Notes: generated by a model not told the origin, from the sequence alone. A stretch of DNA of 64,000 nucleotides from Microbacterium oxydans (GCF_900095745.1 NZ_FMIR01000019.1:1-64000); one strand, 5' to 3'. Counted from the first letter of the stretch, positions 1 through 9,575 are shown. Program-made: numbers and translations.

Positions 1-68
1 TTGCGGGGGCGGGCGGCTGTGGGCATGCGTGTTCTCCTTCTTGCCGGGTGTGGATGCGGGGACGGGCG

Positions 69-100
69 CATTCATGAATGACACTTTCTGCGTATCATTC
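69..100. promoter_or_regulatory. Candidate operator upstream of TetR gene
   Basis: A perfect 12-bp palindrome CATTCATGAATG lies at 69-80. Its right half continues as GAATGA (76-81), which is mirrored by TCATTC at 95-100. Several inverted copies of one half-site so close to a TetR-family gene suggest an autoregulatory operator. This is inference from position and symmetry only. The first 68 bases of the window hold nothing I can assign. Confidence 0.35.
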
Positions 101-140
101 GTGTATCGAGCATAGTTGATCCGTGGAGGAGGAGGACGAA

Positions 141-755
141 GTGAACGAAGTCGAGAGCGGTCCGCCCCGCCGGAAACGAGGTCGTCCCACCGTCGATGAG
201 CGCGTTCAGCGACGCGACGACATCATCGATGCCGCGGTCCGGCTTTTCGTCCGCGACGGGTTCGAGCAGGTGACGCTCGACGACATCGCCGCCGAGGCCC
301 ACGTGACGAAACGGACGATCTACGGATACATCGGGGATCGCACGGACATCTTCCTCGCCGCTGTCGAGCGTCTCCGCGAGCAGACCCTGCATCCGGGTCA
401 CCAGGTGGACGAGTCCCTCGCGCACGTGGCAGAAGGAGTCGTCCTGACTTTGCACTCAGACGAAGCAGTCGGCCTGCATCGGCTCATGATCGCGGAGGCT
501 CGCCGATTCCCGGAACTCGCCCGGCGCTTCTACGAGGAAGGCCCGCAGAGCTACATCGCCGCGCTGCAGCGCCTGATGCCCGATCATGACCGCGCCCGCG
601 CCGAGGCGCTGTTCGAGCTGCTGCTGGGGGAGCCCCACCGCCGGCGTCTGCTCGGTCTGCGCGACGCGCCCGATGCGGCAGCGGCACGTGCACAGGCGAA
701 GGCTGCTCTGGCCGCCGTCGGACTCGCGTTCGGCGATCCGGACACGCGGGGCTGA
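141..755 (+). CDS. TetR family transcriptional regulator
   Basis: This is a one-component DNA-binding repressor of about 204 residues. A basic stretch (RRKRGRPTVDERV) leads into a TetR-type helix-turn-helix containing DDIAAEAHVTKRTIYGYI, and the remainder would be the ligand-binding helical domain. The frame is open from a GTG at 123, but the purine-rich GGAGGAGGAGGA at 124-135 is an ideal ribosome binding site for the GTG at 141, which I take as the start. No divergent partner is visible because the window begins here. The ligand and targets are unknown; the palindromes just upstream suggest autoregulation. Confidence 0.85.
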   Translation: MNEVESGPPRRKRGRPTVDERVQRRDDIIDAAVRLFVRDGFEQVTLDDIAAEAHVTKRTIYGYIGDRTDIFLAAVERLREQTLHPGHQVDESLAHVAEGVVLTLHSDEAVGLHRLMIAEARRFPELARRFYEEGPQSYIAALQRLMPDHDRARAEALFELLLGEPHRRRLLGLRDAPDAAAARAQAKAALAAVGLAFGDPDTRG

Positions 756-827
756 CCCCGCCGCCGCGGGGCCGACATCCATCGAACGGACGAGGCCGGC
801 GGCTTTCGTACGCAATAGGCTCCGAGC

Positions 828-1322
828 ATGGCGCTCGAGTCTCTCTTCCTCCGTCTCGACCGGATCGCGGGCGGGCGGCAGGCCGGCGTCGCGATCAGTG
901 AGGCCGACCGCACTCACCCCAAGACCGTGCGAGCGTTCACGTGGATCCTCTGGCTTCTCGTCGTCGAACTCGTGATCGGGGTGGGGGCCGTCATCGTCGC
1001 GCTGCTGCTGGCGGTCGACGGGGAGTCCGTCTCGTTCGCCGTCTGGATGCGAACGCTGGTCGTCCTCGCGATGACCGCGACGCTGTTCTACTTCGCCTGG
1101 CGTGCGCAGCGCGGCTGGCGATGGGCCTATCAGCGCCTGAGACTGTTCGCGCAGATCTTTCCCGTCATCACGCTCGTGATGGCCGCCATCCCCGGCCTGT
1201 ACCCGCTCTGGATGGTGTCCGAGCAGATCGTCTTCAGCCTGATCATGATCGGCATCGCCGACTTCCTCACGAGCGATCACATGCGCCGTACCTTTGCACG
1301 ACCCCCGGCCGACGTCGGATAG
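828..1322 (+). CDS. Small four-helix membrane protein of unknown function
   Basis: This 164-residue protein has four hydrophobic segments (roughly residues 42-64, 78-96, 108-124 and 128-146), so it is an integral membrane protein. I do not recognise the family. A TAGGCT hexamer at 816-821 sits 6 nt before the ATG, the window's typical arrangement for a leaderless mRNA, which supports this start. It lies 73 bp after the TetR gene on the same strand and could be a target of it, but nothing in the sequence proves this. Confidence 0.75.
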   Translation: MALESLFLRLDRIAGGRQAGVAISEADRTHPKTVRAFTWILWLLVVELVIGVGAVIVALLLAVDGESVSFAVWMRTLVVLAMTATLFYFAWRAQRGWRWAYQRLRLFAQIFPVITLVMAAIPGLYPLWMVSEQIVFSLIMIGIADFLTSDHMRRTFARPPADVG

Positions 1323-1409
1323 CACGGCGGGGCGCGCGACGCCACTCCCTACCGCTGCCCTTCGGAGACCGGCATCCTCGACGGAGACGATTTCAGGGGA
1401 GGATCACGA

Positions 1410-2423
1410 ATGGCCAGACTGGTTCGAGTCGCACCGGATGAGGACCCGGGATTCCGGCGTGTTCGCTCGGGGTCGGGGTTCCGCTATGTCGATCCTGCCG
1501 GCGAGACCGCACCGGAGGCGGATCGCGAGCGCATCAGCGATCTGGTCATCCCGCCCGCGTGGCACGACGTGTGGATCGCCGCGGATCCGCTCGCGCACAT
1601 CCAGGCGGTGGGGATCGACGGCGCGGGGCGCAAGCAGTACCTCTACCACCCGCTGTGGCGCGTGAGCCGTGATCGCCGCAAGTTCGTGCGAGCGCTCGAC
1701 CTCGCGGCCGCTCTGCCCAGCGCCAGAGCTCAGGTGACCAGGGCGCTCAAGGAAGAGGGACAGACCAAGGAGCGCGCTCTGGCGATCGCGTTCCGGCTGC
1801 TCGACGACGCGGCGCTCCGCATCGGCTCCGAGCGATACCTCGTGCGGCACGGCAGCCGTGGGCTCACGACCCTTCGCCGGCGCGACGTGCGCGTGTCCGG
1901 CAGCGACGTGGCGTTGTCCTTCCCCGCGAAGAGCGGCCGCACCGCCTCGATCGAGATCACCGACGAGTCGCTCGCCGACGCGCTGACCGATTTCGCCGCA
2001 GGGAAGTCGGGAGCCTTCCTTCTGGCCTATCGCCGCGGTCGTCGCCGCGTGCGCATCACTCCCGCCGAGGTCAACACGTACCTCCGCGAGGTGACGGGGG
2101 CGTCTTTCACGGCCAAGGACTTCCGTACCCTGCACGGGACCGTCATCGCGGCCGATGCACTCGCGCGGATCGGCGAGCTCGACCGTCGCAAAGATCGGGA
2201 CCAGGCCGAGCGACTCGCCGTGCAGGCCGCCGCGACCGCGCTCGGGAACACGACGGCCGTCGCACGCGGCAGCTACATCGATCCGCGGGTCTTCCGCCAG
2301 TACGCACGGGGACGCACGCTGGACCTCTCGGTGACGCCCGAGACGGCCATCCGACGGCTCCTGGGTGGGCCGGAGATCTCGAAGAACGTCAACCGGCGAG
2401 CTGCAGCCAGACGACAGCGATGA
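1410..2423 (+). CDS. DNA topoisomerase IB (poxvirus/bacterial type)
   Basis: This 337-residue type IB topoisomerase relaxes supercoils by nicking one strand through a 3'-phosphotyrosyl intermediate. The N-terminal part carries the family features VIPPAWHDVWI and GRKQYLYHPLW. The catalytic domain has RLLDDAALRIGSERY and KDFRTLHGT, and the nucleophile is probably Tyr289 in GSYIDPRV. The length is normal for bacterial TopIB. A strong GGGGAGG precedes the ATG. Bacterial TopIB genes are accessory and patchily distributed; the gene stands alone here. Its 3' end overlaps the convergent gene at 2389 by 35 bp. Confidence 0.93.
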   Translation: MARLVRVAPDEDPGFRRVRSGSGFRYVDPAGETAPEADRERISDLVIPPAWHDVWIAADPLAHIQAVGIDGAGRKQYLYHPLWRVSRDRRKFVRALDLAAALPSARAQVTRALKEEGQTKERALAIAFRLLDDAALRIGSERYLVRHGSRGLTTLRRRDVRVSGSDVALSFPAKSGRTASIEITDESLADALTDFAAGKSGAFLLAYRRGRRRVRITPAEVNTYLREVTGASFTAKDFRTLHGTVIAADALARIGELDRRKDRDQAERLAVQAAATALGNTTAVARGSYIDPRVFRQYARGRTLDLSVTPETAIRRLLGGPEISKNVNRRAAARRQR

Positions 2424-3396
2424 GCATCGGGATGAGTGGTGTGGCCACTGCGGCGATCACTGGCCACCACCGTGCACGGGAGTCCACGGTCCGAGCGCGC
2501 TCGGTGAGAGTGTCGCCTTCGCGGCGGTAGGACTGCGGGTCGAGCGGTGCGGCGGCCTCATCGCGGTACAGCAGCGTCCGTCGTCCGAACCGATCGTGCA
2601 GCGCGGCGATCACGGTGAGGAACCCGCGGAGCTCGCTCTCGTCTGTGAGGTCGACGGCGGGGAGGTACAGGTGCAGTGTGCTGTCGACGATCTCCAGATC
2701 GAGGTCGGCGCTCTCATCGAGAAGGATCGCCATCAGATCAGGCGTGAGCACATACAGCGCGTCGGTCTCGTAACCGTGCGGGACGGACACCTCGAACACA
2801 TCGCTGAAGTTGCCCTCCAACCGCAGCTGCGAGCGGCCGGTCGGTCGTCGCGGAAGCACACTGAGCGCTCCACCGCCCCGACGCGAGCGGAGCGTGATCC
2901 TCGGCGCTTCCGACGGGAGGGGGATACGCACGGCGCGCACGGTGTGCGTGGTCGCTCCCTCGCGGTCGCCGACGACGAAGATGCGCTCGACGCTGTCGAA
3001 CGGGAGGCTGGTGTGGAGCGCATCGAGATGGTCCTGGGCGGTGCGGCTCCCACGGTCTATCTGCTCGTCGATGGATCCGCCCCAGATACGGTCGCCGATG
3101 TCTGCGCGGTACGTCCACCCGAGCGCCTGCGCGATGGCTTCGAGGTTCGCGCGTCGCCGTCGATGCTGCACGACTGCGAAGGTCGAGGTGGCGACGAGTA
3201 CAGCGCCCGCGACGATCGTCGCCAGCTGTGCGAGGAGCAGGGCGGCACCTTCGAGCCCGAAACCCACAGGCAGCAGATAGAACGCGACGCCGGCGGCGAT
3301 CGCCAGATAGGCCGCCGACGCGGCGATCAGTCGGAAACCGCCCCGCACGGGGGTTCCTGCGTGCGGGGCGGGCGTCGGTTCCGAGTGCGCGAGCAC
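2389..3396 (-). CDS. Membrane protein of unknown function
   Basis: This is a 335-residue protein. Two hydrophobic segments near the N-terminus (AASAAYLAIAAGVAFYLLPV and the following LAQLATIVAGAVLVATSTFAV) precede a long soluble region rich in beta-strand-like sequence, and one transmembrane segment lies at the C-terminus (WWPVIAAVATPLIPMLIAVVW). I do not recognise the family. The frame is open further upstream, but the GTG at 3396 lies only 2 nt after the stop of the upstream gene and is the natural coupled start. The two genes probably form an operon. Confidence 0.7.
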   Translation of the reverse strand: MLAHSEPTPAPHAGTPVRGGFRLIAASAAYLAIAAGVAFYLLPVGFGLEGAALLLAQLATIVAGAVLVATSTFAVVQHRRRRANLEAIAQALGWTYRADIGDRIWGGSIDEQIDRGSRTAQDHLDALHTSLPFDSVERIFVVGDREGATTHTVRAVRIPLPSEAPRITLRSRRGGGALSVLPRRPTGRSQLRLEGNFSDVFEVSVPHGYETDALYVLTPDLMAILLDESADLDLEIVDSTLHLYLPAVDLTDESELRGFLTVIAALHDRFGRRTLLYRDEAAAPLDPQSYRREGDTLTERARTVDSRARWWPVIAAVATPLIPMLIAVVWLQLAG

Positions 3397-3398
3397 CG

Positions 3399-3896
3399 TC
3401 AGGGCTTGTAGACGATGGCGATGTTCAGCTGGCCGTTGTCGCGCGCCCACGCGAGCCAGCGCGGTTCGTTCAGCCCGTTGAGACGCTGGATCGGGATGAC
3501 GTAGATGCCCTGATCGATCCGGCTCAGCGCGCGGAACTCCGGCTTCTTCGAGATCCAGATGGTGCCCCCGCCGTCCCACGGCTCGAGGCACGAGTACACA
3601 TACCCGTGCTCGCGGAGGTTGATCCGGTCGGTCAGGCTCTCGGCCTGCTGTCGGAGCTCGGCGACGACGTCGGCGGGCACCGTGCCATCCAGGGTGAACG
3701 CGGCGACGTCGTATACGTTGCCCTCACCGAAGTCCCGCGTCGTGAGGATGGTCAGTTCCGTGACCCCCTTGTCGGAGGTGCGGGTCCACAGCGCGTGCGA
3801 GTTCTTCGCACGCTTGTTCATCAGGAACCCGCCGAAGTTCACCTTCTGGAACGAGAAGTCGTCGAGCTTCGCGGCGATCTCTGCGCGTGTCGTCAT
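3399..3896 (-). CDS. Conserved-looking soluble protein of unknown function
   Basis: This 165-residue protein has no signal peptide or membrane segment. It is rich in aromatic and charged residues (FQKVNFGGFLMNKRAKN near the start, EPWDGGGTIWISKKPEF later) and looks like a compact alpha/beta fold, but I recognise no family. An AAGGAG ribosome binding site lies about 10 nt before the ATG. Further upstream on the same strand a TAGGCT hexamer (3945-3950) could be its -10 box, giving a leader of about 40 nt. It is followed directly by the membrane protein at 2389 and is divergent from the STAND regulator. Confidence 0.7.
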   Translation of the reverse strand: MTTRAEIAAKLDDFSFQKVNFGGFLMNKRAKNSHALWTRTSDKGVTELTILTTRDFGEGNVYDVAAFTLDGTVPADVVAELRQQAESLTDRINLREHGYVYSCLEPWDGGGTIWISKKPEFRALSRIDQGIYVIPIQRLNGLNEPRWLAWARDNGQLNIAIVYKP

Positions 3897-4039
3897 GGGG
3901 AGTGTCTCCTTGTCCGGGAGGTCGGGCGGCCTCTCCGTCGAGCGAGCCTAGATGCCCACCACCGGGCGCCGTCGGACCCCGAACGAGCCCGAACGACGCG
4001 CCGGCCGAGCGCCCCCGCAGCCTGCCATAGGCTCGACTC

Positions 4040-6499
4040 ATGCCCGCCCCGCGCACCCTCGACGAGCTCTGCAGCGGGCTCGGGCGGATGCGCGCGGATG
4101 CCGGATCCCCCTCGTACGCGGAGATCGCACGGCGCATCGGACGGTTGCGCGGGGGAGCGGAACCGGCGAAGGTCACGGTCTACGACTGCTTCCGTCCCGG
4201 TCGACGACGGGTGGATGATCGGCTCGTCGGAGACATCGTCCGGGCGCTCGGTGGCGGGGAGGCCGAATCGGAACGCTGGAGCGAGACGGCGCGCGTGCTC
4301 AACGGCGAGCGATCCGGAGTGCATATCGAGGTGACGCATGCTCCGCGGAACGCTCCTGGCGCGGAGATCGGTCGAGAGGCGCTGTTGGCCTCGGTGCCCG
4401 CGGCGGATGTCCTGATTCTCACCGGGCTGCCGGGCGCCGGGAAGAGCACCTTCGCCTCCGCGCTGGTCGGCAGGGACTCGGTGCTCACGGTGCAGCTGCG
4501 CGAATCCGAGCCGGACCGTCCGCACGCCGACCCCATCGACGTCCTGCGGCGCATGCTGGGCGCGCTCGGAGTCCGTGCGCTGCCCTACGAGCTGCCCCGC
4601 CTGCGCGAGACATTGCAGGTCACCGCTCGCGGTACGACCGTGATCGTGGAAGACGCGGGTGACGCCCGGCGCCTCGCCGCACTGATCGTCCCCGGGGTGC
4701 GGTACGTCGTGACCTCCCGGGTCGACCTCGCCGATCTGGAGCAGCGTGTGCGACCGCAGACGCTCACCATCGCTCGTGTCGTCGTTTCTCCGATGACGGA
4801 CATCGACGCGCAACGGCTCCTCGCGCATCTCATCACGGTCGAGGGGACGGCGGCGCCTCTGTCCCCCTCGGAGATCGACGTCGGCACAGACGCGCTCCAG
4901 CGCATCGTGGCCGTGGGAGGCGGTCTCCCGCTCGACCTGGTGATGCTCGCGGGGATCGTCCGTGAGCACGAGGGCTGGTCGTTCCAGGATCTCGCGTCGC
5001 GTTTCGAACACGAGCCGCGTGCTGCGCGGATCCGTCCCGTGCTCGAAGCCGCCACCCGCTCGTTGTCGCAGGGTGAGGCCGATCTGCTGGCGGACGCTGC
5101 GCTGTTGGACAGGGACATCGACGCCGCGGTGCTGCTCGCTGCCGGCGGTCCGTCGGCGGAAGCCGATCTGCATCGCCTTCATGGTCGCCATCTCGTCGAA
5201 CTCCGCGACGGACATGTGCAGATCCATGCCACGGTGTTCGCCTTCGCCGCGGAGAGATCACGCTCGCTTCGACCCTCTTCGGAGCGCCGGACATTCGTGC
5301 GCACAGCAGCGGCCGCGGTGCTCGAGCGGATCCGCTCCGATCCCGACTACGCGGCGCGGGAGGTGGTGACCGTGCTCGCCGTCGCCGCGGCGGCTCGAGA
5401 GCATGCCGCCGATTCCGCGGTCGAGCAGCTCGCCATCGAAGCGCACCCCGGGCTCTCCCGGTGGTCGATGTGGAACGAGTCGCTGCGCCTGCATGACCTC
5501 GCAGCGCGCGGAGAGGGACTCGACCTCGTGCCGGAGATCGCCCTGGGCGTCGCGCACTGCGCCGAGAAGCTCGGGCGTCTGGACGAAGCGCTGATCACGC
5601 TGCATCGGGTGCGACGCATCGCCACCGGGGTGTCACTCGCGCGCACGTGGAATCAGATCGGCAACGTCCAACGGTGGATGAGCCATCTCGAAGAGGCACT
5701 GCGGTCGTACGAGCTCGCGATCGGACACGCGCGGGCGGCCGGGGATCGGATCGTGGAGGGGCGGGCGACGGGCAATCATGCCGATACGCTGCGCATCCTC
5801 GCCCGCTACCCGGAGGCACGCGACCGTTACGCGGTGGCGCTGACGATGGCGCGGGAAGAGGGCGACGATCTCAACGTCGCGGTCGTTCGCGGCAACCGGC
5901 CGCTGCTCCTCCTGGCGATCGGCCAGCTCGATGACGCGGCCGTCGAGCTGCAGGGGCTGCTCGACGAGTCGAGCGTCGACTCGCTGCCGTTCGTGCGCAG
6001 GACCTTGGCACTGGTGGCGGAGGCGACGGGAGATGACGTGCGTGCTCGCGAACTGTGCGCGACCGCGAGACAGACCCTGCGGACAGCGGGGGAGTTCGCG
6101 ACCTCGGCCGACCTCGACCTGCTGGAAGCGCGGCTGGACGGGCGCGCCGGCGACCTCGTGAGAGCGCGAGCCGCCGCCGAACGAACCCTGCGCGAGGCGG
6201 AACGCGCCGGCTCGCCCCTGATCGCGACCGAGGCGGCGAACTCACTGGCCGAGATCCTGGTGCGCGCTGCGTCGATCGACTCGGGCGCAGCCCGCCCCCT
6301 GCTCGACGATGCGGCGCGGCACGCCGAGGAGGCACGGAGCATCGCCGAGGCGACCGGCGATCGTGCGGAGGTGGCGCGCAGTGACGGCGTCCTCTCGTCG
6401 ATCGCGGCTGCGCGGGGCGATGAGGCGTCGGCTGAGGCACTCGCGGCGGCCTCGGCGCAGCTCTACGCGGAGATCGGCCATCGCCTGCGCAACGAGTGA
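4040..6499 (+). CDS. STAND-type ATPase with N-terminal HTH-like domain and TPRs
   Basis: This 819-residue protein has the architecture of signal-transducing STAND NTPases. Residues 1-75 resemble a small helix-turn-helix region (SYAEIARRIGRL). A P-loop GLPGAGKS follows at residues 129-136, then an NB-ARC-like section (TVIVEDAG as Walker B, RYVVTSRVDL as sensor). From about residue 470 to the end there are helical tetratricopeptide-like repeats (LGRLDEALITLHRVRRI, SHLEEALRSYELAIGHARA and similar). Such proteins act as ligand- or partner-gated switches, often regulatory. No obvious cognate effector is adjacent. TAGGCT at 4028-4033 is 6 nt before the ATG, so the transcript is probably leaderless. 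Confidence 0.8.
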   Translation: MPAPRTLDELCSGLGRMRADAGSPSYAEIARRIGRLRGGAEPAKVTVYDCFRPGRRRVDDRLVGDIVRALGGGEAESERWSETARVLNGERSGVHIEVTHAPRNAPGAEIGREALLASVPAADVLILTGLPGAGKSTFASALVGRDSVLTVQLRESEPDRPHADPIDVLRRMLGALGVRALPYELPRLRETLQVTARGTTVIVEDAGDARRLAALIVPGVRYVVTSRVDLADLEQRVRPQTLTIARVVVSPMTDIDAQRLLAHLITVEGTAAPLSPSEIDVGTDALQRIVAVGGGLPLDLVMLAGIVREHEGWSFQDLASRFEHEPRAARIRPVLEAATRSLSQGEADLLADAALLDRDIDAAVLLAAGGPSAEADLHRLHGRHLVELRDGHVQIHATVFAFAAERSRSLRPSSERRTFVRTAAAAVLERIRSDPDYAAREVVTVLAVAAAAREHAADSAVEQLAIEAHPGLSRWSMWNESLRLHDLAARGEGLDLVPEIALGVAHCAEKLGRLDEALITLHRVRRIATGVSLARTWNQIGNVQRWMSHLEEALRSYELAIGHARAAGDRIVEGRATGNHADTLRILARYPEARDRYAVALTMAREEGDDLNVAVVRGNRPLLLLAIGQLDDAAVELQGLLDESSVDSLPFVRRTLALVAEATGDDVRARELCATARQTLRTAGEFATSADLDLLEARLDGRAGDLVRARAAAERTLREAERAGSPLIATEAANSLAEILVRAASIDSGAARPLLDDAARHAEEARSIAEATGDRAEVARSDGVLSSIAAARGDEASAEALAAASAQLYAEIGHRLRNE

Positions 6500-6549
6500 G
6501 GCGTGAAGGTGGGGCCGTCTGCGTCTCGTCCGGATGCCAGGATGGAGGA

Positions 6550-9048
6550 ATGGACACCGCCAACCTCACCCGGGAGGAGACCGCCGCGCGATCCGCAGCG
6601 GTCACCCTGCACCGCATCCGTGTCGAACTGGATCTGACGGGGGCGCCCGAGCGGGCGCGCACCGGGTTCCCGACCGTGACGACGCTCGAGTTCGATGCGA
6701 CGGCGGAAAGGACCTGGCTCGACTTCATCGGCGAAGAGGTGCGCCGCGTCGAGGTGAACGGCGTCGACCAGGATGTCGTGTGGGACGGAGCCCGGATCAC
6801 GCTCGCCGGTCTCGCCTCCTCGAACGTGGTGCGCGTCGTGGCGGTCGGGGCGTACAGCCGCTCCGGCGAGGGACTGCACCGCTTCCACGACCCCGCCGAT
6901 GACGAGACGTACCTGTACACGCAGTACGAGCCGGCGGATTCGCGTCGGGTCATGGCGTGCTTCGAGCAACCCGACATGAAGGCCGAGTACACCTTCGTCG
7001 TCGATTCCCCCTCCGAATGGGAGGTGCTCTCCAACCAGACCGCGGCGCACACCGACCTCGGCGTCGGGGTGCAGCGGGTGGAGTTCGCCCCGACGCTGCC
7101 GATCTCGAGCTACATCACCGCGGTCGCCGCCGGCCCCTACACGCGTGTCGAGGGCGAGTGGCGGCGCGAAGAGCAGCAGGTCAGCCTCGGCGTCTTCGTC
7201 CGCCGCTCGCTGGCGCCCTACCTGGAGGCCGACGAGATCCTTGAGGTCACCCGGCAGGGACTCGACTTCTTCACCGATGCCTTCGCCTACCCGTACCCGT
7301 GGGGCAAGTACGACCAGATCTTCGTGCCGGAGTACAACCTCGGTGCGATGGAGAACCCCGGTCTCGTGACGTTCACGGAGTCGTATCTCTCCCGCGGCGC
7401 GGCGACGGAAGCGCAGCGCGCCGCACGGGCGAACACGATCCTGCACGAGATGGCCCACATGTGGTTCGGCGACCTCGTCACGATGACCTGGTGGGACGAC
7501 CTGTGGCTCAAGGAGTCGTTCGCCGACTACATGGGTGCGCACGCCTCCGCGGTCGCCACCCGATTCCATGACGCCTGGGTGAAGTTCGCCGCGAGCCGCA
7601 AGGCTTGGGCGTATCAGCAGGATCAGCTGCCCACGACGCATCCGATCGTGGCGGACATCACCGACCTCGAGGCGGCGAAGCTGAACTTCGACGGGATCAC
7701 CTACGCCAAGGGCGCCGCGGTCCTCAAGCAGCTGGTCGCCTTCGTCGGCGATGACGCGTTCTTCGAGGGTGCTCGGCGCTACTTCGCTGCGAATGCGTTC
7801 GGGAACACCACGCTCGACGACTTCCTGGTGCAGCTCAGCGCCGTCTCCGGCCGCGACATGAGCGACTGGTCGGCGGCATGGCTGCAGACCTCCGGTGTGT
7901 CGACGCTGTGGACCGAGACGGATGACGACGGTCGGAGCTTCCTCGTCCAGACCGATCCGCGTCCGCACCGACTGCGCATCGGCCTGTACGAGCGCCTGGA
8001 CGGGCGCGTCGTCCGTCGCGAGCAGCAGGAACTCGACCTGATCGGCGAGCGGACCCCGCTGGATCTGCCCGATGCCGATCTGGTGCTCCTGAACGACGAC
8101 GACCTCACGTATGCCAAGGCGCGGCTCGACGAGCGGTCGCTGCGCACGGTCGAGGAGTCGCTGTCGGAGATCGAGGAGCCGCTGGCGCGGGCACTGGTGT
8201 GGTCGTCGCTGTGGAACGCCACGAGGGACGGTGAGCTCGATGCGGCGCGGTACGTGGCGATCGTGCGTACGCACGGCCCCGCGGAGTCCAACATCGGGCT
8301 GCTGGCGGGTGTCCTCGCGAACGCCGCATACGCCATCCGGCACTTCGTGGCGGATGCGGACCGTGCTGCGGAGCAGCGCGGCTGGACGGATACCGTGTGG
8401 AGCGCGCTGCAGGCCGCCGACGCGGGCAGCGACGCGCAGCTGTCGTGGGCGCGGGCTCTCGCGACCGCATCGGCATACGATGACGTGCACCACGAGCACG
8501 TGCGCGCCCTCCTCGACGGTGACGTGCCCGCGGGTCTCGTGGTCGACCCGGATCTGCGCTGGCACCTGCTGACGGCACTCGTCACGACGGGGCACGCCGA
8601 CCTCGCCGACATCAGCGCCGAGCAGGACCGCGACGACACGGGCAGCGGACGCACGGCAGCGCGACGCGCACGGGCGTCGCGGCCCGACGCCGCCGTGCGG
8701 CGCGAGGCCTGGGAGACCGCCTGGACCGACCTCACGCTGAGCAACGATCACCTCGACGCCGAGATCGACGGATTCCGAGCCGGTGGGCGCCGTGATCTGA
8801 CCGAGGTCTTCGATGCGGAGTACTTCGCGCGGATTGCGGGAGTCTGGGGTGACCGCAGTATCGAGATCGCGCGTCGGCTGGTCCTCGGGTTCTTCCCCGC
8901 GGCCGATTCGCTGAGTGCCGTCGACGCCTGGATCGCCGAGAACGCGGGGGCGCCCGCGGCGCTGCGGCGGCTCGTCGTCGAGCAGCGCGACCATCTGGAA
9001 CGCGATCTCCGTGTGCGCGCCGCGCAGGGCGCTAGCCACCGCGACTAA
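6550..9048 (+). CDS. pepN: Aminopeptidase N (M1 zinc metallopeptidase)
   Basis: This 832-residue cytoplasmic enzyme removes N-terminal amino acids from peptides. The exopeptidase signature GAMEN is at residues 265-269. The zinc site is H299-E-M-A-H303 followed 18 residues later by Glu322 (WLKESFADY), the exact spacing of clan MA gluzincins. The C-terminal half matches the actinobacterial ERAP1-like helical domain. The frame is open from 6496, overlapping the STAND gene, but CAGGAT at 6538-6543 is 6 nt before the ATG at 6550 and the M1 fold begins right after it. Its stop codon shares the bases CTAA with the convergent gene. Confidence 0.95.
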   Translation: MDTANLTREETAARSAAVTLHRIRVELDLTGAPERARTGFPTVTTLEFDATAERTWLDFIGEEVRRVEVNGVDQDVVWDGARITLAGLASSNVVRVVAVGAYSRSGEGLHRFHDPADDETYLYTQYEPADSRRVMACFEQPDMKAEYTFVVDSPSEWEVLSNQTAAHTDLGVGVQRVEFAPTLPISSYITAVAAGPYTRVEGEWRREEQQVSLGVFVRRSLAPYLEADEILEVTRQGLDFFTDAFAYPYPWGKYDQIFVPEYNLGAMENPGLVTFTESYLSRGAATEAQRAARANTILHEMAHMWFGDLVTMTWWDDLWLKESFADYMGAHASAVATRFHDAWVKFAASRKAWAYQQDQLPTTHPIVADITDLEAAKLNFDGITYAKGAAVLKQLVAFVGDDAFFEGARRYFAANAFGNTTLDDFLVQLSAVSGRDMSDWSAAWLQTSGVSTLWTETDDDGRSFLVQTDPRPHRLRIGLYERLDGRVVRREQQELDLIGERTPLDLPDADLVLLNDDDLTYAKARLDERSLRTVEESLSEIEEPLARALVWSSLWNATRDGELDAARYVAIVRTHGPAESNIGLLAGVLANAAYAIRHFVADADRAAEQRGWTDTVWSALQAADAGSDAQLSWARALATASAYDDVHHEHVRALLDGDVPAGLVVDPDLRWHLLTALVTTGHADLADISAEQDRDDTGSGRTAARRARASRPDAAVRREAWETAWTDLTLSNDHLDAEIDGFRAGGRRDLTEVFDAEYFARIAGVWGDRSIEIARRLVLGFFPAADSLSAVDAWIAENAGAPAALRRLVVEQRDHLERDLRVRAAQGASHRD

Positions 9049-9575
9049 GCGGGAGCGACCTGCATCCCCATGACCGTGCGCACGATCCACGGGTGCGCGC
9101 GGTCATCGTCGATGTGAGTCATCCCGAGATTCTCCGCGACGCCGCGTGAGGCGTCGTTGGCGGGGTGGATGATGGCGGTGAGCAGCGTCGGCGCGAACTC
9201 CCGAGCTACGAGCTCGACGCACGCGCGCGCGGCCTCGGTCGCGTACCCCCGGCGCTGCATCGACCGGCGCACCTGATAGCCGACCTCCCGCACCGGATCG
9301 CCGTTCACGGACTGCCAGGTCAGACCGCAGTCGCCGACGAACTCGCCGCCGCGCGTCTCGATGATCCACAGTCCGTGGCCGTGCTTCCGATAGCTCTCCT
9401 GCATGCGCGCGATCCACTCGGCGCTCTCGGCGCGGCTCTTGGGCGCCGGATAGAACGCCATCACCTCCGGGTCGCCGAGCAGATCGGCCATCAGGTCCAG
9501 GTCGTCCTCCGTCATCTCCCGGAAGACGAGTCGCTCGGTCGGCGGAGGGAGGAGGCGTCGTACCGCGCCGCTCAC
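9045..9575 (-). CDS. GNAT family N-acetyltransferase (RimJ/RimL type)
   Basis: This 176-residue protein starts TERLVFREMTEDDLDLMADL, the usual first strand of RimJ/RimL-like acetyltransferases. It has the acetyl-CoA loop region RRSMQRRGYATEAARACVEL and ends with the ASRGVAENLGM helix that closes the fold. The substrate cannot be told; this subfamily acetylates protein N-termini, amino acids or drugs. The GTG start overlaps the stop of the preceding hydrolase gene by 4 bp (GTGA), so the two are translationally coupled. It converges on pepN with overlapping stop codons. Confidence 0.85.
   Translation of the reverse strand: MSGAVRRLLPPPTERLVFREMTEDDLDLMADLLGDPEVMAFYPAPKSRAESAEWIARMQESYRKHGHGLWIIETRGGEFVGDCGLTWQSVNGDPVREVGYQVRRSMQRRGYATEAARACVELVAREFAPTLLTAIIHPANDASRGVAENLGMTHIDDDRAHPWIVRTVMGMQVAPA

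Noticed and set aside
2365..3411. Plus-strand open frame overlapping the end of the topoisomerase gene
   Set aside because: The translation is low-complexity and lies opposite a minus-strand frame with clear transmembrane segments and a coupled upstream gene.
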